Shown in pieces: positions 8,210 through 17,173 of a DNA stretch of 64,000 nt. The notes beneath the pieces were generated by a model, which saw only the letters and a list, made by a program, of their open reading frames with translations, searched no databases and was not told where the DNA came from. Every line of letters starts with the position of its first letter. The first letter of the stretch is position 1. The stretch lies in the NCBI RefSeq assembly GCF_018613875.1, contig NZ_JAGGPJ010000018.1, positions 646 through 64,645 on the forward strand, written 5' to 3'. A program made the position numbers and the translations under genes. The DNA is from Arthrobacter sp. ISL-28 (GTDB lineage Bacteria; Actinomycetota; Actinomycetes; Actinomycetales; Micrococcaceae).

Positions 8210-9340
8210 ATGGGGTTCATGGCTACCCCAGAGACATACCTCTTAGCGATCGGGACCAAAAAAGGACTCTGGCTGGCGACCAGCCGAGACCGACAACAAT
8301 GGTCCTTCTCCGGCCCGCACTTCCTGATGAGCGAGATCCCCAGCATCGGAATCGACACTCGGGACGGCCGCACCCGGATCATGGTGGGGGTGCGCTCCGA
8401 ACACTGGGGGCCTACCGTCGCGCACTCGGATGATCTCGGTGCCACCTGGACCGAACCGGAACAGGGCGCCATCAAGTTTCCCGAAGGCACCGAGGCCGCC
8501 GTGGAACGCATCTGGCAGATACACCCCGACGCCGACTCGCGGCCTGGCGTTGTCTGGGCCGGTGCGGAGCCGATCTCCGTCTGGAAATCCACGGACGGCG
8601 GCGAGCACTTCGAGCTGAACCGCGGCCTGTGGGACCACCCGCACCGCAGCGAATGGGGCGCCGGCTACGGCGGCGCCGCCGCCCACTCCATCGTCGTCAA
8701 CCCGTCCGGGGACAACGTGCACGTGGCCATGAGCACCGGCGGCGTCTACCGCTCGCTCGACGGCGGGACGTCCTGGGAACCGCGGAACAGGGGAATTTCG
8801 GCCTACTTCATGCCCGATCCCAACCCCGAGTTCGGCCAGTGCGTCCACAAGATTGCCGCGGATGCCGCCGTCGAAGGCCGGCTCTACGCGCAAAATCACC
8901 ACGGCGTGTACCGCAGTGATGACAACGGCGAGAGCTGGCAGTCGATCGCCGAGGGCCTGCCGGCCGATTTCGGGTTCGTGATGCTGACCCACCCGCGGCG
9001 GGCGGGCACGGCGTGGGTGGTTCCGCTAAAGGCCGACGGCGAACGGATTCCGCCGGAGGGCAAACTCGCCGTGCACCGCACTGACGACGCCGGCGGGACC
9101 TGGAAACGGCTGGACGCAGGCCTGCCGCAATCCGAATACAACGCGGTGCTCCGTGACGCGGCCTCGGTGGATTCTGCGGAACCCGCCGGGGTGTACTTCG
9201 GAACGCGCGGCGGCGCTGTGTACGCCAGTGCTGACGAGGGCGAAACCTTTGCGGAGGTGGCGTCGCACCTACCGGACGTCCTGTGTGTCCGCGCTGCCGT
9301 GGTGGCTGACGGCCGCGTTGCGGCGCCGGTCTCCGCATGA
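8210..9340 (+). CDS. BNR/sortilin-type beta-propeller protein (sialidase-like fold)
   Basis: A 376-residue protein built from BNR/Asp-box repeats: S-x-D-x-G-x-x-W/F motifs occur as SDDLGATWTE, STDGGEHFEL, SLDGGTSWEP, SDDNGESWQS, TDDAGGTWKR and SADEGETFAE, enough for a six- or seven-bladed propeller. Database names such as exo-alpha-sialidase or glycosyl hydrolase reflect this fold; the Arg triad of true sialidases is not evident and there is no signal peptide, so I do not assign an enzyme activity. GGAG at 8199-8202 supports the ATG at 8210; ATG 8219 is an alternative. The stop overlaps the ribosome-binding site of a MoaD-like gene, so translation is probably coupled. Confidence 0.85.
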   Translation: MGFMATPETYLLAIGTKKGLWLATSRDRQQWSFSGPHFLMSEIPSIGIDTRDGRTRIMVGVRSEHWGPTVAHSDDLGATWTEPEQGAIKFPEGTEAAVERIWQIHPDADSRPGVVWAGAEPISVWKSTDGGEHFELNRGLWDHPHRSEWGAGYGGAAAHSIVVNPSGDNVHVAMSTGGVYRSLDGGTSWEPRNRGISAYFMPDPNPEFGQCVHKIAADAAVEGRLYAQNHHGVYRSDDNGESWQSIAEGLPADFGFVMLTHPRRAGTAWVVPLKADGERIPPEGKLAVHRTDDAGGTWKRLDAGLPQSEYNAVLRDAASVDSAEPAGVYFGTRGGAVYASADEGETFAEVASHLPDVLCVRAAVVADGRVAAPVSA

Positions 9341-9346
9341 GGAACC

Positions 9347-9637
9347 GTGGTGGCTGAGATCAGCGTGGTGCTTCCCAGTGTCCTGCAGCCGCTCGCCGGC
9401 GGGCAGTCCTTGCTGACTGCGCCCGCCGACGGGACGGTGACTGTGGGCTGGTTGCTGGATGCCGTGACCGGGGATTATCCGGTGCTTGCCAGGAGGCTGC
9501 GGGACGAAACCGGTGCCCTCCGCCGCTACGTGAATATTTACGTGAACGGTGACGAGGTCCGGCGACTCCGGGGCCTGGAGACGGAAGTGGCTGCCGGCCA
9601 GGAGGTGCTGATCATTCAGTCCGTGGCCGGAGGCTAA
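9347..9637 (+). CDS. MoaD/ThiS-family beta-grasp protein with C-terminal Gly-Gly
   Basis: A 96-residue ubiquitin-like protein of the MoaD/ThiS superfamily. It has the central YVNIYVNGDEVRRLRGLETEVAAGQEVLII pattern and ends in VAGG, so the C-terminal diglycine needed for adenylation and thiocarboxylation is present. GTG at 9347 follows AGGA that overlaps the upstream TGA; a second GTG at 9350 is possible. No MoaE, E1-like activating enzyme or cysteine synthase lies nearby. It is coupled to the BNR propeller gene, so it is more likely to work with that protein than in molybdopterin synthesis. Confidence 0.85.
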   Translation: MVAEISVVLPSVLQPLAGGQSLLTAPADGTVTVGWLLDAVTGDYPVLARRLRDETGALRRYVNIYVNGDEVRRLRGLETEVAAGQEVLIIQSVAGG

Positions 9638-9642
9638 CTGGT

Positions 9643-9879
9643 TCAGGCGACGCGCCAAACGCTGCACTCATCGGTATTGATGGCTTTGCGCATCCCGGTG
9701 TGATGATCCATGATCCACACGACGCCGATCCCGGGCGCTGTCTCCTGGACGCTGCCACGGCGGATGATGACGTCGTCGTAACTGGGCCCCACCGACAGGC
9801 GGGCTTCGATCTCGTCCCCGCGGTCGAGCTGGTCCAGGGCGCGGACGCGTGTTATGTGGGTTTTGGCTTCCTTCAACAT
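9643..9879 (-). CDS. Small conserved-looking hypothetical protein
   Basis: A 78-residue protein without a domain I can name. The start at 9879 has GGGAGG about seven bases upstream, and the frame ends only five bases from the convergent MoaD-like gene. The sequence is mixed polar and hydrophobic (VVWIMDHHTGMRKAINTDECSVWRV near the end, no long membrane helix) and looks like a small beta-rich domain. Nothing in the neighbourhood suggests a role. Confidence 0.6.
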   Translation of the reverse strand: MLKEAKTHITRVRALDQLDRGDEIEARLSVGPSYDDVIIRRGSVQETAPGIGVVWIMDHHTGMRKAINTDECSVWRVA

Positions 9880-10107
9880 GGCATGGCCTCCCGGGCTGGA
9901 TCTGTGCCGGCCATTGCCGGCACTTCCAGTGTGGCGGGGGATTGTTGCGCCTTGGTTTCCTGCCGGTTAGCGCCCGGTTAGTTTCACGCGCCGGCCCGGT
10001 TTCGAGCCGCAAACGGGGCATCCAAAGCCATTGACCCGGGAATCTTCTCCAACCAGACTTTCAGTGGGCTTGCAGTCCGTCACGCCGCCGACCGGGAGGA
10101 ACCAGCA

Positions 10108-11841
10108 ATGACGATCCAGGAAACCGAGGCGGAAGCAGCCTTCCGCGCAGGCCGGGAGTGGTTCAAGAGCGCTGTGGTCTACCAGATCTATCCGCGCAGC
10201 TTCGCCGATTCCAACGGCGACGGCGTGGGCGATCTCCGCGGGATCATCGGCAGGCTCGACTACCTGCAGAAGCTCGGAGTCGACGTCGTCTGGCTTTCCC
10301 CGGTCTACCGCTCGCCGCAAGATGACAACGGCTACGACATCAGCGACTACCGGGACATCGATCCCGTGTTCGGCGACCTGGAGACCCTGGATGAACTGCT
10401 CGCGGGACTGCATGACCGCGGCATGAAGCTCGTGATGGACCTCGTGGTCAACCACACCTCGGATGAACACCCCTGGTTCCTGGAGTCCCGCTCGAGCAAG
10501 GACAACCCGAAGCGCGACTGGTACTGGTGGCGGACGCCGCGGTCCGGGGCTGAGCCTGGATCAGCCTGGGCGGAACCCAACAACTGGGGTTCAGCGTTTT
10601 CCGGCCCCGCGTGGGAGTACGATGCCGCCACGGGGGAGTGCTACCTCCACCTGTTCTCGAAAAAGCAGCCCGATCTGAACTGGGAAAACCCGGACGTGCG
10701 GGCCGCCATCTACGACATGATGAACTGGTGGCTGGACCGCGGCGTGGACGGCTTCCGGATGGACGTCATCAATTTCATCTCCAAGGAGCCGTCGCTGCCG
10801 GACGGGCCAAAGGCTGAAGGCATGCTGTACGGCGACGGCAGCCCGCATTACATCTGCGGCCCGCGCATCCACGAGTTCCTGCAGGAGATGCACCAGGAAG
10901 TCTTCGCCGGGCGGGACAAGGACCTGCTCACCGTGGGCGAGATGCCCGGGGTGACGGTTGAGGACGCCGTGCTGTTCACCGATCCGGGACGCCAGGAACT
11001 GGACATGGTGTTCCAGTTCGAGCATGTGGCCCTGGACCAGGAGGGCGGCAATAAGTGGCGGCCTAAGAAGCTCCTGCTTACCGACCTGAAACAGTCGCTG
11101 GGCCGCTGGCAGGAAGGACTCGCCGAACGCGGCTGGAACAGCCTGTACTGGGGCAACCATGACCAGGCCCGTGCCGTATCCCGCTTCGGCGACGACGGCG
11201 AATACCGCGAGCTGTCCGCCAAAATGCTGGCCGCCGTGCTCCACCTCCACCGGGGCACCCCGTACGTGTACCAGGGCGAAGAGCTCGGCATGACCAACAT
11301 GGCCTTCGGCGCCATCAGCGACTACCGCGACATCGAAGTGCTGAACCACCACCGGGAGGCAACCACGCACCTGGGCCACACGGACGCCGAGGTCCTCGCC
11401 GCGCTGGCGCCGCTCAACCGGGACAACGCACGAACCCCGGTCCAGTGGGACGCCAGCCGGAATGCGGGCTTCACCACCGGAGCGCCCTGGATTGCGGTCA
11501 ACCCGAACGCCAACACCATTAACGCCGCCGCGCAGGTGGATGATCCGGACTCGGTCTTCAGCTTCTACCGCAACGTCATCGCCCTCCGCCACGCCGACCC
11601 CGTGGTGGCCTACGGTGACTTCACCATGCTGCTGCCCGACGACGAGCACGTCTACGCGTTCCGGCGCTCACTTCCGGACGCGGAGATGCTGGTCCTCGGC
11701 AACTTCTCCGGCACGTCGCAACGCTGCGACCTGGGCGACGATGCCTGGAACGGTGCAGAGCGGGTGCTCGGAAACTACCCGGCCGAGCCCGGCCTCGAAC
11801 TCCGTCCCTGGGAAGTGAAGGTGTTCCGCCGGACCATGTGA
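10108..11841 (+). CDS. GH13 alpha-glucosidase (oligo-1,6-glucosidase type)
   Basis: A 577-residue cytosolic GH13 enzyme. The conserved regions are DLVVNHTSDEH (111-121), GFRMDVINF with nucleophile Asp219, TVGEMPG with acid/base Glu278, and WGNHDQAR with His351 and Asp352. The beginning (WFKSAVVYQIYPRSFADSNGDG) and the length are typical of oligo-1,6-glucosidase/alpha-glucosidase, which cuts short alpha-glucosides from the non-reducing end. Val follows the nucleophile (MDVI), as in alpha-1,6-acting members; the exact linkage is an inference. GGGAGGAACCAGCA gives a strong ribosome-binding site for the ATG at 10108. The next gene, convergent, is another GH13 protein, so this is a small alpha-glucan area. 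Confidence 0.93.
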   Translation: MTIQETEAEAAFRAGREWFKSAVVYQIYPRSFADSNGDGVGDLRGIIGRLDYLQKLGVDVVWLSPVYRSPQDDNGYDISDYRDIDPVFGDLETLDELLAGLHDRGMKLVMDLVVNHTSDEHPWFLESRSSKDNPKRDWYWWRTPRSGAEPGSAWAEPNNWGSAFSGPAWEYDAATGECYLHLFSKKQPDLNWENPDVRAAIYDMMNWWLDRGVDGFRMDVINFISKEPSLPDGPKAEGMLYGDGSPHYICGPRIHEFLQEMHQEVFAGRDKDLLTVGEMPGVTVEDAVLFTDPGRQELDMVFQFEHVALDQEGGNKWRPKKLLLTDLKQSLGRWQEGLAERGWNSLYWGNHDQARAVSRFGDDGEYRELSAKMLAAVLHLHRGTPYVYQGEELGMTNMAFGAISDYRDIEVLNHHREATTHLGHTDAEVLAALAPLNRDNARTPVQWDASRNAGFTTGAPWIAVNPNANTINAAAQVDDPDSVFSFYRNVIALRHADPVVAYGDFTMLLPDDEHVYAFRRSLPDAEMLVLGNFSGTSQRCDLGDDAWNGAERVLGNYPAEPGLELRPWEVKVFRRTM

Positions 11842-11894
11842 TGGGCGGCGCTGTTCACGTCATGCTGTTCGCCGTGCTGGTCAGTGGGCCCTGA

Positions 11895-13589
11895 TCACGG
11901 GGCCAGCCTGTCGCCCGGGCGGTGGACCCGGAACCAACCGTAGCCGTAGCGGCCCAGCTCAACGGTGAAACCGCCGTCGGGCTCCAGCTCCTGGTTCTCG
12001 CCGTCGAGCAGGTCCAGCAGGACGGCGCCCTTGAAGGCCCGGGGCGGCCCGTCCGGCGAACCAATGGTCCCGCTGACTTTCACGGTGTCCTCGCTGAAGT
12101 TGTGCAGCAGCACCAGGGTTGCCCCGGCCGTGCTGCAGCTGTGGGCGAAGACCGCCGGCTCGGGCTGGTCGATGACGGCGAATTCGCCCCAGCCCAGCTC
12201 CGGCGATTCCCGGTAGCGCTGGATGAGGGTCGCCACGAAGTTCCAGAGCGAGGCAGGATCGCGCTTGGCATCCGCCGCGTTGACCTTCTCTGGCCCGAAC
12301 TCGCCGCGCACCACCGGGACCACGAGATCGGCTGGAGCGGCATCCGAAAAGCCGCCGTTCTTGTCACCGTTCCACTGCATCGGGGTCCGCACCGACGCCC
12401 TGCCCTTCTGCCGCAGGTCTTCACCCATGCCGATTTCCTCCCCGTAAAACAGCACGGGTGTCCCCGGCAGCGAGAACATCAGCGAGTACGCCATCCGGAT
12501 CCTGTCGGCGTCACCGCCGAGCATGGGCGGCAGGCGGCGGCGCAGGCCCCGGCCGTAGAGCTGCATGCTCTTTTTCGGGCCAAACGCCGCAAAGACTTCC
12601 TGGCGTTCGCCGTCGGTGAGCTTGTCCAGCGTGAGTTCATCGTGGTTCCGGACGAACATGGCCCACTGGTTGTCCGAGTGGAGCTGCGGGCGGCTCTTGA
12701 GCGTCTCGGCCAGCGGCCGGGCATCCTGCCTGGCGAGCGACAGGTAGAGGTGCTGCATGGACATGAAATCGAACTGCATGTTCAGCTCGTTGCCCTCGGC
12801 TCCGCCAAAGTACTCCAGCTGCTCCTTGTACGGGAGGTTCACGTCGCCCAGCAGGATCGCACTGCCCTTGCGCCGGTTCAGGAAGCTGCGCAGGGCACTC
12901 AGATAGTTGTGCGGATCGAGGTTCGCCGCTTCATCCTTGGGCTGGCCCCGGGTCTCGAGGAAGAACGGCACGGCGTCGAGCCGGAAGCCGTTCAGCCCGA
13001 GCTCGAGCCACAGCCCCATGGCTTTGGCGATCTGGTTCCGGACCTTGGGGTTGGAGACATTCAGGTCCGGCTGGTGCTCGGCGAACATGTGCAGGTACCA
13101 CTCGCCGGTCGCCTCGTCCTGGGTCCAGATTGATTCCTGCTCGCCCGGGAACACCACCTCGGAGGAGGTGTCAGGCGGCGTGTCTTTCCGCCAGACGTAG
13201 AAGTCGCGGAAGGGGTTGTCCACTGATTTCCGCGCCTCGACGAACCAGGGGTGCTGGTCCGAGGTGTGGTTGACCACGAAGTCCGCGATCACGCGCATTC
13301 CGCGGTCCTTGGCGGTGCGGACGAACTCCACCAGGTCGCCCATCGTGCCGAGCCTTTTGTCCACGCTGAAGAAATCGGTCACGTCGTAGCCGTCGTCCCG
13401 GTCCGGGGAGGGATAGAACGGCATCAGCCAGATGCAGCTCACCCCCAGCGCCGCGAGGTAGTCCACGCGCTGGGTGAGCCCGGCGAAATCGCCGGTGCCG
13501 TCGCCGTCGTCGTCGAAAAACGTCTCGACATCGAGGCAGTAGATGACAGCATCCTTCCACCACAGGTCTGACGTCTCGGCAATTTTCAT
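11895..13589 (-). CDS. GH13 alpha-amylase-family protein, TreS-like, with Asp at the acid/base position
   Basis: A 564-residue GH13 protein related to trehalose synthase/maltose glucosyltransferase. Present are IADFVVNHTSDQH, GFRLDAVPF with the nucleophile Asp205, and FVRNHDE with His316-Asp317. In the third conserved region the acid/base Glu is expected after LLG, but the sequence reads LLGDVNLP with Asp249 (codon GAC at 12843-12845). Asp is a poor replacement in this position, so the activity may be altered or lost. The ATG at 13589 overlaps the stop of the upstream LLM oxidoreductase by four bases, which fixes the start and implies coupling. A C-terminal beta-sandwich domain (from about residue 470) is present. 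Database names for this group vary; I keep the call general. Confidence 0.88.
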   Translation of the reverse strand: MKIAETSDLWWKDAVIYCLDVETFFDDDGDGTGDFAGLTQRVDYLAALGVSCIWLMPFYPSPDRDDGYDVTDFFSVDKRLGTMGDLVEFVRTAKDRGMRVIADFVVNHTSDQHPWFVEARKSVDNPFRDFYVWRKDTPPDTSSEVVFPGEQESIWTQDEATGEWYLHMFAEHQPDLNVSNPKVRNQIAKAMGLWLELGLNGFRLDAVPFFLETRGQPKDEAANLDPHNYLSALRSFLNRRKGSAILLGDVNLPYKEQLEYFGGAEGNELNMQFDFMSMQHLYLSLARQDARPLAETLKSRPQLHSDNQWAMFVRNHDELTLDKLTDGERQEVFAAFGPKKSMQLYGRGLRRRLPPMLGGDADRIRMAYSLMFSLPGTPVLFYGEEIGMGEDLRQKGRASVRTPMQWNGDKNGGFSDAAPADLVVPVVRGEFGPEKVNAADAKRDPASLWNFVATLIQRYRESPELGWGEFAVIDQPEPAVFAHSCSTAGATLVLLHNFSEDTVKVSGTIGSPDGPPRAFKGAVLLDLLDGENQELEPDGGFTVELGRYGYGWFRVHRPGDRLAP

Positions 13590-14557
13590 GCTGTGCGGAC
13601 CTCCCGAAGTTGCGGCAGCACCTTCGAACCGAAGGCGTCGATGAAGGGGGCCTGGTCCTGCCCCACGAAGTGCAGGTACAGCTCGTCGAAGCCCAGCTCG
13701 AGGTACCCGCCAAGCCACTCCACGTGCTGGTCAAGGCTGGCGGAAACGTTCACTGACTTCCGCACCTGGTCTTCGCCCACGCCCGAGCTCACGCCGTCGA
13801 AATGGGCCGCGCTGGGCAGGTCCCACGGCACCGGCGGGGCAAACACGTTGGACCGCCACTGATCCATGGCTATGGCCGTGGCCTCGTCCTCCTGCCCGGC
13901 CCAGGACAGGTGGATCTGGAGGACCGCTTTGCCGCGTCCGCCGTTGTCGCGGTAGGCGGCGAGCATCTCCTGGAGCTTGCCGGGAGGCTGGTTTACAGTG
14001 ACCAGCCCGTCCGCCCACGCCGCCGACCGCCTCGCCGTCTCCGTGCTGATCGCCGGGGCAATGAGGAGCGGCTTGGTCTCCGGAACGTCCCAGATCCGTG
14101 CCTGCTCCACCGTGACAAGCCCGTGGTGCGTGACCTCCCCGCCCGCGTGCAGTCGGCGGATGACGTCCACGCACTCCTCCAGCCGGTGCTGGCGCGTCTC
14201 CTTCTGCGGCCACGGACCGCCGGTGATGTGTTCGTTCATGTTCTCCCCGCTGCCCAAGGCCATCCAGAACCGGTCCGGGAACATGGACGCCAGCGTGGCC
14301 GAGGCGTGCGCGATGATGGCGGGATGGTACCGCTGGCCCGGGGCGGTGACCACGCCGAACCGCAGGTTGGTGGTGGCCAGCGCGGCGCCGAGCCAGGACC
14401 ACGCGAAGCCGGAGTGGCCCTGCCGGGCGGACCACGGTTCGATGTGGTCCGAGCACATCGCGGCGTCGAAGCCGGCCTCCTCGGCGCGCTGGACATCTTT
14501 CAGGAGCTGCCCGGGGCTGATCTGTTCATGCGATGCGTGAAATCCGATGGCTGCCAT
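13586..14557 (-). CDS. LLM-class flavin oxidoreductase (TIGR03885-type, probably not F420)
   Basis: A 323-residue luciferase-like monooxygenase fold. It begins IGFHASHEQISPGQLLKDVQRAEEAG-like and has CSDHIEPW, a GVVTAPGQRYHPAIIAHASATL segment, and FWMALGSGENMNEHITG, all typical of the F420-dependent LLM group. I recall a subgroup (TIGR03885) with this pattern described as probably using FMN rather than F420 and often found beside alpha-amylase-family genes, which matches the four-base overlap with the GH13 gene here. The substrate is unknown. The next gene upstream is divergent, so this is the first gene of a two-gene unit. Confidence 0.85.
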   Translation of the reverse strand: MAAIGFHASHEQISPGQLLKDVQRAEEAGFDAAMCSDHIEPWSARQGHSGFAWSWLGAALATTNLRFGVVTAPGQRYHPAIIAHASATLASMFPDRFWMALGSGENMNEHITGGPWPQKETRQHRLEECVDVIRRLHAGGEVTHHGLVTVEQARIWDVPETKPLLIAPAISTETARRSAAWADGLVTVNQPPGKLQEMLAAYRDNGGRGKAVLQIHLSWAGQEDEATAIAMDQWRSNVFAPPVPWDLPSAAHFDGVSSGVGEDQVRKSVNVSASLDQHVEWLGGYLELGFDELYLHFVGQDQAPFIDAFGSKVLPQLREVRTA

Positions 14558-14704
14558 CGTTAAGGTCTACCGGGCGGCCGGTCCGTGTGTCGAGGGCACG
14601 GGTCTGTCGAGGGCGCCGTGCGTCGAGCGGGCCTCGAACTCACACTGGAAATCAACTGAGCCAACGCGCGATAGGGGTGGCGCCGGGGCTGGCCCCGGGC
14701 AAGA

Positions 14705-15781
14705 ATGGGGCCTATGCAGCTGCCGGTCATGCCCCCTGTCTCCCCGATGCTTGCCAAGTCCGTCACCGCGATCCCGGACGGCGCCCTGAGCTACGAGCCG
14801 AAGTGGGATGGCTTCCGCTCCATCATTTTCCGCGACGGCGACGAGGTGGAGATCGGCAGCCGCAACGAAAAGCCGATGACCCGTTACTTCCCTGAGCTGG
14901 TGGAGGCACTCAAGGCCAACCTGCCCCCGCGGTGCGTGCTTGACGGTGAAATCGTGCTGGTTGCCGAGTCGGGGGACCGGCTCGACTTCGACGCCCTGCA
15001 GCAGCGGATCCACCCGGCCGCGAGCAGGGTCAAGCTCCTGGCCAAACAGACGCCGGTGAAGTTTGTGGCATTCGACCTGCTGGCCCTGGGTGACGAGGAC
15101 TTCAGCCGCCGGCCGTTCGCGGAGCGGCGCGCCGCCCTGGAACAGGTTTTCGCCAACGCCGGTCCGCCCCTCCACCTGACCGCCGCCACCCAGGACCGTG
15201 AGGTCGCCGGCCAATGGTTCCATCAGTTTGAAGGCGCCGGCCTTGACGGGATCATCGCCAAGCCCCTCGACGGCGTGTACCAGCCGGACAAGCGCACCAT
15301 GTTCAAGGTCAAGCATGAACGGACCGCCGACTGTGTCCTGGCTGGCTACCGGTTGCACAAAAGCGGACCGAACGCGATCGGTTCGCTGCTGCTCGGCCTC
15401 TACAAGCCTGACGGCGAGCTGGCCAGCGTGGGCGTCGTGGGCGCCTTTCCCATGCAGCGGCGCCGGGAGCTCTTCGAGGAACTGCAGCCGCTGGTCACGG
15501 ACTTTGACAGCCATCCGTGGGCCTGGGCCAAACAGGAGGAAGGGACGCGCACGCCACGCAACGCGGAGGGCAGCCGCTGGAGCGCCGGCAAGGACCTGTC
15601 CTTCACGCCGCTGCGCCCCGAACGGGTGCTGGAAGTGAAGTACGACCACATGGAGGGCGAGCGGTTCCGCCACACCACGCAGTTTGTGCGCTGGCGCCCG
15701 GACCGCGATCCGGAGTCATGCACCTATGAGCAGCTCGAGGAGCCGGTGAAGTTCGACCTCGCCGACGTGCTCGCCACGTAA
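14705..15781 (+). CDS. ligC: ATP-dependent DNA ligase, LigC type
   Basis: A 358-residue ATP-dependent ligase with the adenylation domain and OB fold but no LigD polymerase or nuclease domain, as in mycobacterial LigC. Motif I is EPKWDGFRS with the adenylated Lys33. Motif III is FVAFDLLAL, motif IV lies in LDGIIAKPLDG, and motif V in TMFKVKHERTADCVLAGY. VLDGEIVL supplies the metal-binding Glu. The ATG at 14705 has no clear Shine-Dalgarno sequence and could be leaderless; ATG 14714 is an alternative. LigC enzymes act in base-excision or back-up end-joining repair. It is divergent from the LLM gene and convergent with the MHS transporter. Confidence 0.93.
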   Translation: MGPMQLPVMPPVSPMLAKSVTAIPDGALSYEPKWDGFRSIIFRDGDEVEIGSRNEKPMTRYFPELVEALKANLPPRCVLDGEIVLVAESGDRLDFDALQQRIHPAASRVKLLAKQTPVKFVAFDLLALGDEDFSRRPFAERRAALEQVFANAGPPLHLTAATQDREVAGQWFHQFEGAGLDGIIAKPLDGVYQPDKRTMFKVKHERTADCVLAGYRLHKSGPNAIGSLLLGLYKPDGELASVGVVGAFPMQRRRELFEELQPLVTDFDSHPWAWAKQEEGTRTPRNAEGSRWSAGKDLSFTPLRPERVLEVKYDHMEGERFRHTTQFVRWRPDRDPESCTYEQLEEPVKFDLADVLAT

Positions 15782-15793
15782 GCGCTGGTGCTT

Positions 15794-15838
15794 AACGACG
15801 CCGGCGACCCGCCCCGAAAGGGGAGGGCCGCCGTCGTT
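15794..15838. terminator. Bidirectional hairpin between ligC and the MHS transporter
   Basis: An interrupted stem whose core is CCCGCCCC-GAAA-GGGGAGGG and whose outer arms are AACGAC and GTCGTT. It lies between two convergent genes, 13 bases after the ligase stop and 16 bases from the transporter stop. The stable GNRA-type loop and position support a shared terminator; there is no strong U-tract. Confidence 0.6.
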
Positions 15839-15853
15839 CGGAGCTGCTTGAGA

Positions 15854-17173
15854 CTACTTCAGGCCGAGCTGCTGGGTCGGAACCTTGAAGGTTTCCTTGG
15901 CGGTCAGGGCCGAGACGGCCGCAACGGTGCAGATTACAGCGGTGAAAATGCTGATCTGGACCCAGCCGCCGGGCTTGATGCCGCCCATGGCCGCCACGAT
16001 CGCCGGGGCGAAGCCTGCCATGAGGAAGCCCAGCTGGGTGCCGATGGCGAGGCCGGAGAAGCGGACCTTCGTGCTGAACATCTCTGCATAAAAGGAAGGC
16101 CAGACGGCGTTCGAGGCGGCGTAGCCGCAGGAGAAGAAGCCGATCGCGGCCAGGAACATCAGCGGGACGCTGCCGGATTCGAGGCTGAGCAGGAAAACCG
16201 GCGTCAGGACAGCGCTGGAGAGTGCGCCGTAGATGAAGACGGGCTTGCGGCCGATCTTGTCGGCAAGCCGGCCGAACAGCGGCTGGGTGCCCAGGGCCAC
16301 GAGGTTCGCTCCCACCACCAGCCATAGGGTGGTAGTGCCGTCCGCGCCGGCGACGGTCTTGGCGTAGCTGATCGCGAGGGTGCCGAACACCGTGGAAACA
16401 GCGGCGATGAAAGCGCAGCAGACAACGCGGAGGACATCGCGCCAGTGGCTCTTGAGCAGGTCTGCAACGGGCAGCTTGGAAATCTGGGCGGTCTTCTGGG
16501 CTTCCTCGAATGCCGGCGGCTCGTGCAGGGTGCGGCGGATGAAGAAGGCAACAACCACAACGACGGCGCTGAGCCAGAACGGGATGCGCCAGCCGATGCC
16601 GTACTTGATCTCGTCAGGCAGGGCCAGGACGGGAATGAAGACCAGGGCCGCCAGGATCTGGCCGCCCTGGGTTCCGGTGAGGGTCCAGGAGGTAAAGAAG
16701 GAGCGGCGGTTGTCCGGCGCGTGCTCCAGTGTCATTGAGGAGGCGCCGGCCTGCTCGCCCGCAGCAGAAAGGCCCTGGCAGAGGCGCGCCAGCACCAGCA
16801 GGGCCGGAGCCCACCAGCCGACGGTGTCGAAGTCCGGCAGGCAGCCGATCAGGAAGGTGGAGGCACCCATGAGCAACAGGGTGAACATGAGGACCTTCCG
16901 GCGGCCCACCCGGTCACCGAAGTGCCCCAGGATGACGGCGCCCACGGGACGCGCGATATAGGCAAAGCCGAAGGTCGCGAAGGACATGATGGCTGCGTTG
17001 GCGTCAGCGCTGGGAAAGAAGACCGTGGGGAAGATCAGTGCTGCGGCGGAGCCGAAAATGAAAAAGTCGTAGTACTCGACGGCGCTGCCGAGGAAGCTGG
17101 CAAGGGCTGCCTTCTTCGGGGTCCCGGCCGGGGCAACAGCCACCGGCGTAGCGGACAAAGGTGTCTGGCTCAT
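15854..17173 (-). CDS. MFS transporter, metabolite:H+ symporter (MHS) family, probable aromatic/shikimate-type acid permease
   Basis: A 439-residue, 12-helix MFS protein of the MHS family. Family signatures are EYYDFFIFGSAAALIFP at the first helix, HFGDRVGRRKVL in the 2-3 loop, RLCQGLSAAGEQAGA in helix 4 and GRLADKIGRKPVF in the 8-9 loop. MHS members import organic acids such as shikimate, protocatechuate or alpha-ketoglutarate with protons. The gene is divergent from an IclR regulator and about 1.3 kb from the qsu-pca operon, so shikimate, quinate or protocatechuate is a likely cargo; this is inference. A paralogue with the same divergent IclR layout lies at 60234-61571. Confidence 0.9.
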   Translation of the reverse strand: MSQTPLSATPVAVAPAGTPKKAALASFLGSAVEYYDFFIFGSAAALIFPTVFFPSADANAAIMSFATFGFAYIARPVGAVILGHFGDRVGRRKVLMFTLLLMGASTFLIGCLPDFDTVGWWAPALLVLARLCQGLSAAGEQAGASSMTLEHAPDNRRSFFTSWTLTGTQGGQILAALVFIPVLALPDEIKYGIGWRIPFWLSAVVVVVAFFIRRTLHEPPAFEEAQKTAQISKLPVADLLKSHWRDVLRVVCCAFIAAVSTVFGTLAISYAKTVAGADGTTTLWLVVGANLVALGTQPLFGRLADKIGRKPVFIYGALSSAVLTPVFLLSLESGSVPLMFLAAIGFFSCGYAASNAVWPSFYAEMFSTKVRFSGLAIGTQLGFLMAGFAPAIVAAMGGIKPGGWVQISIFTAVICTVAAVSALTAKETFKVPTQQLGLK

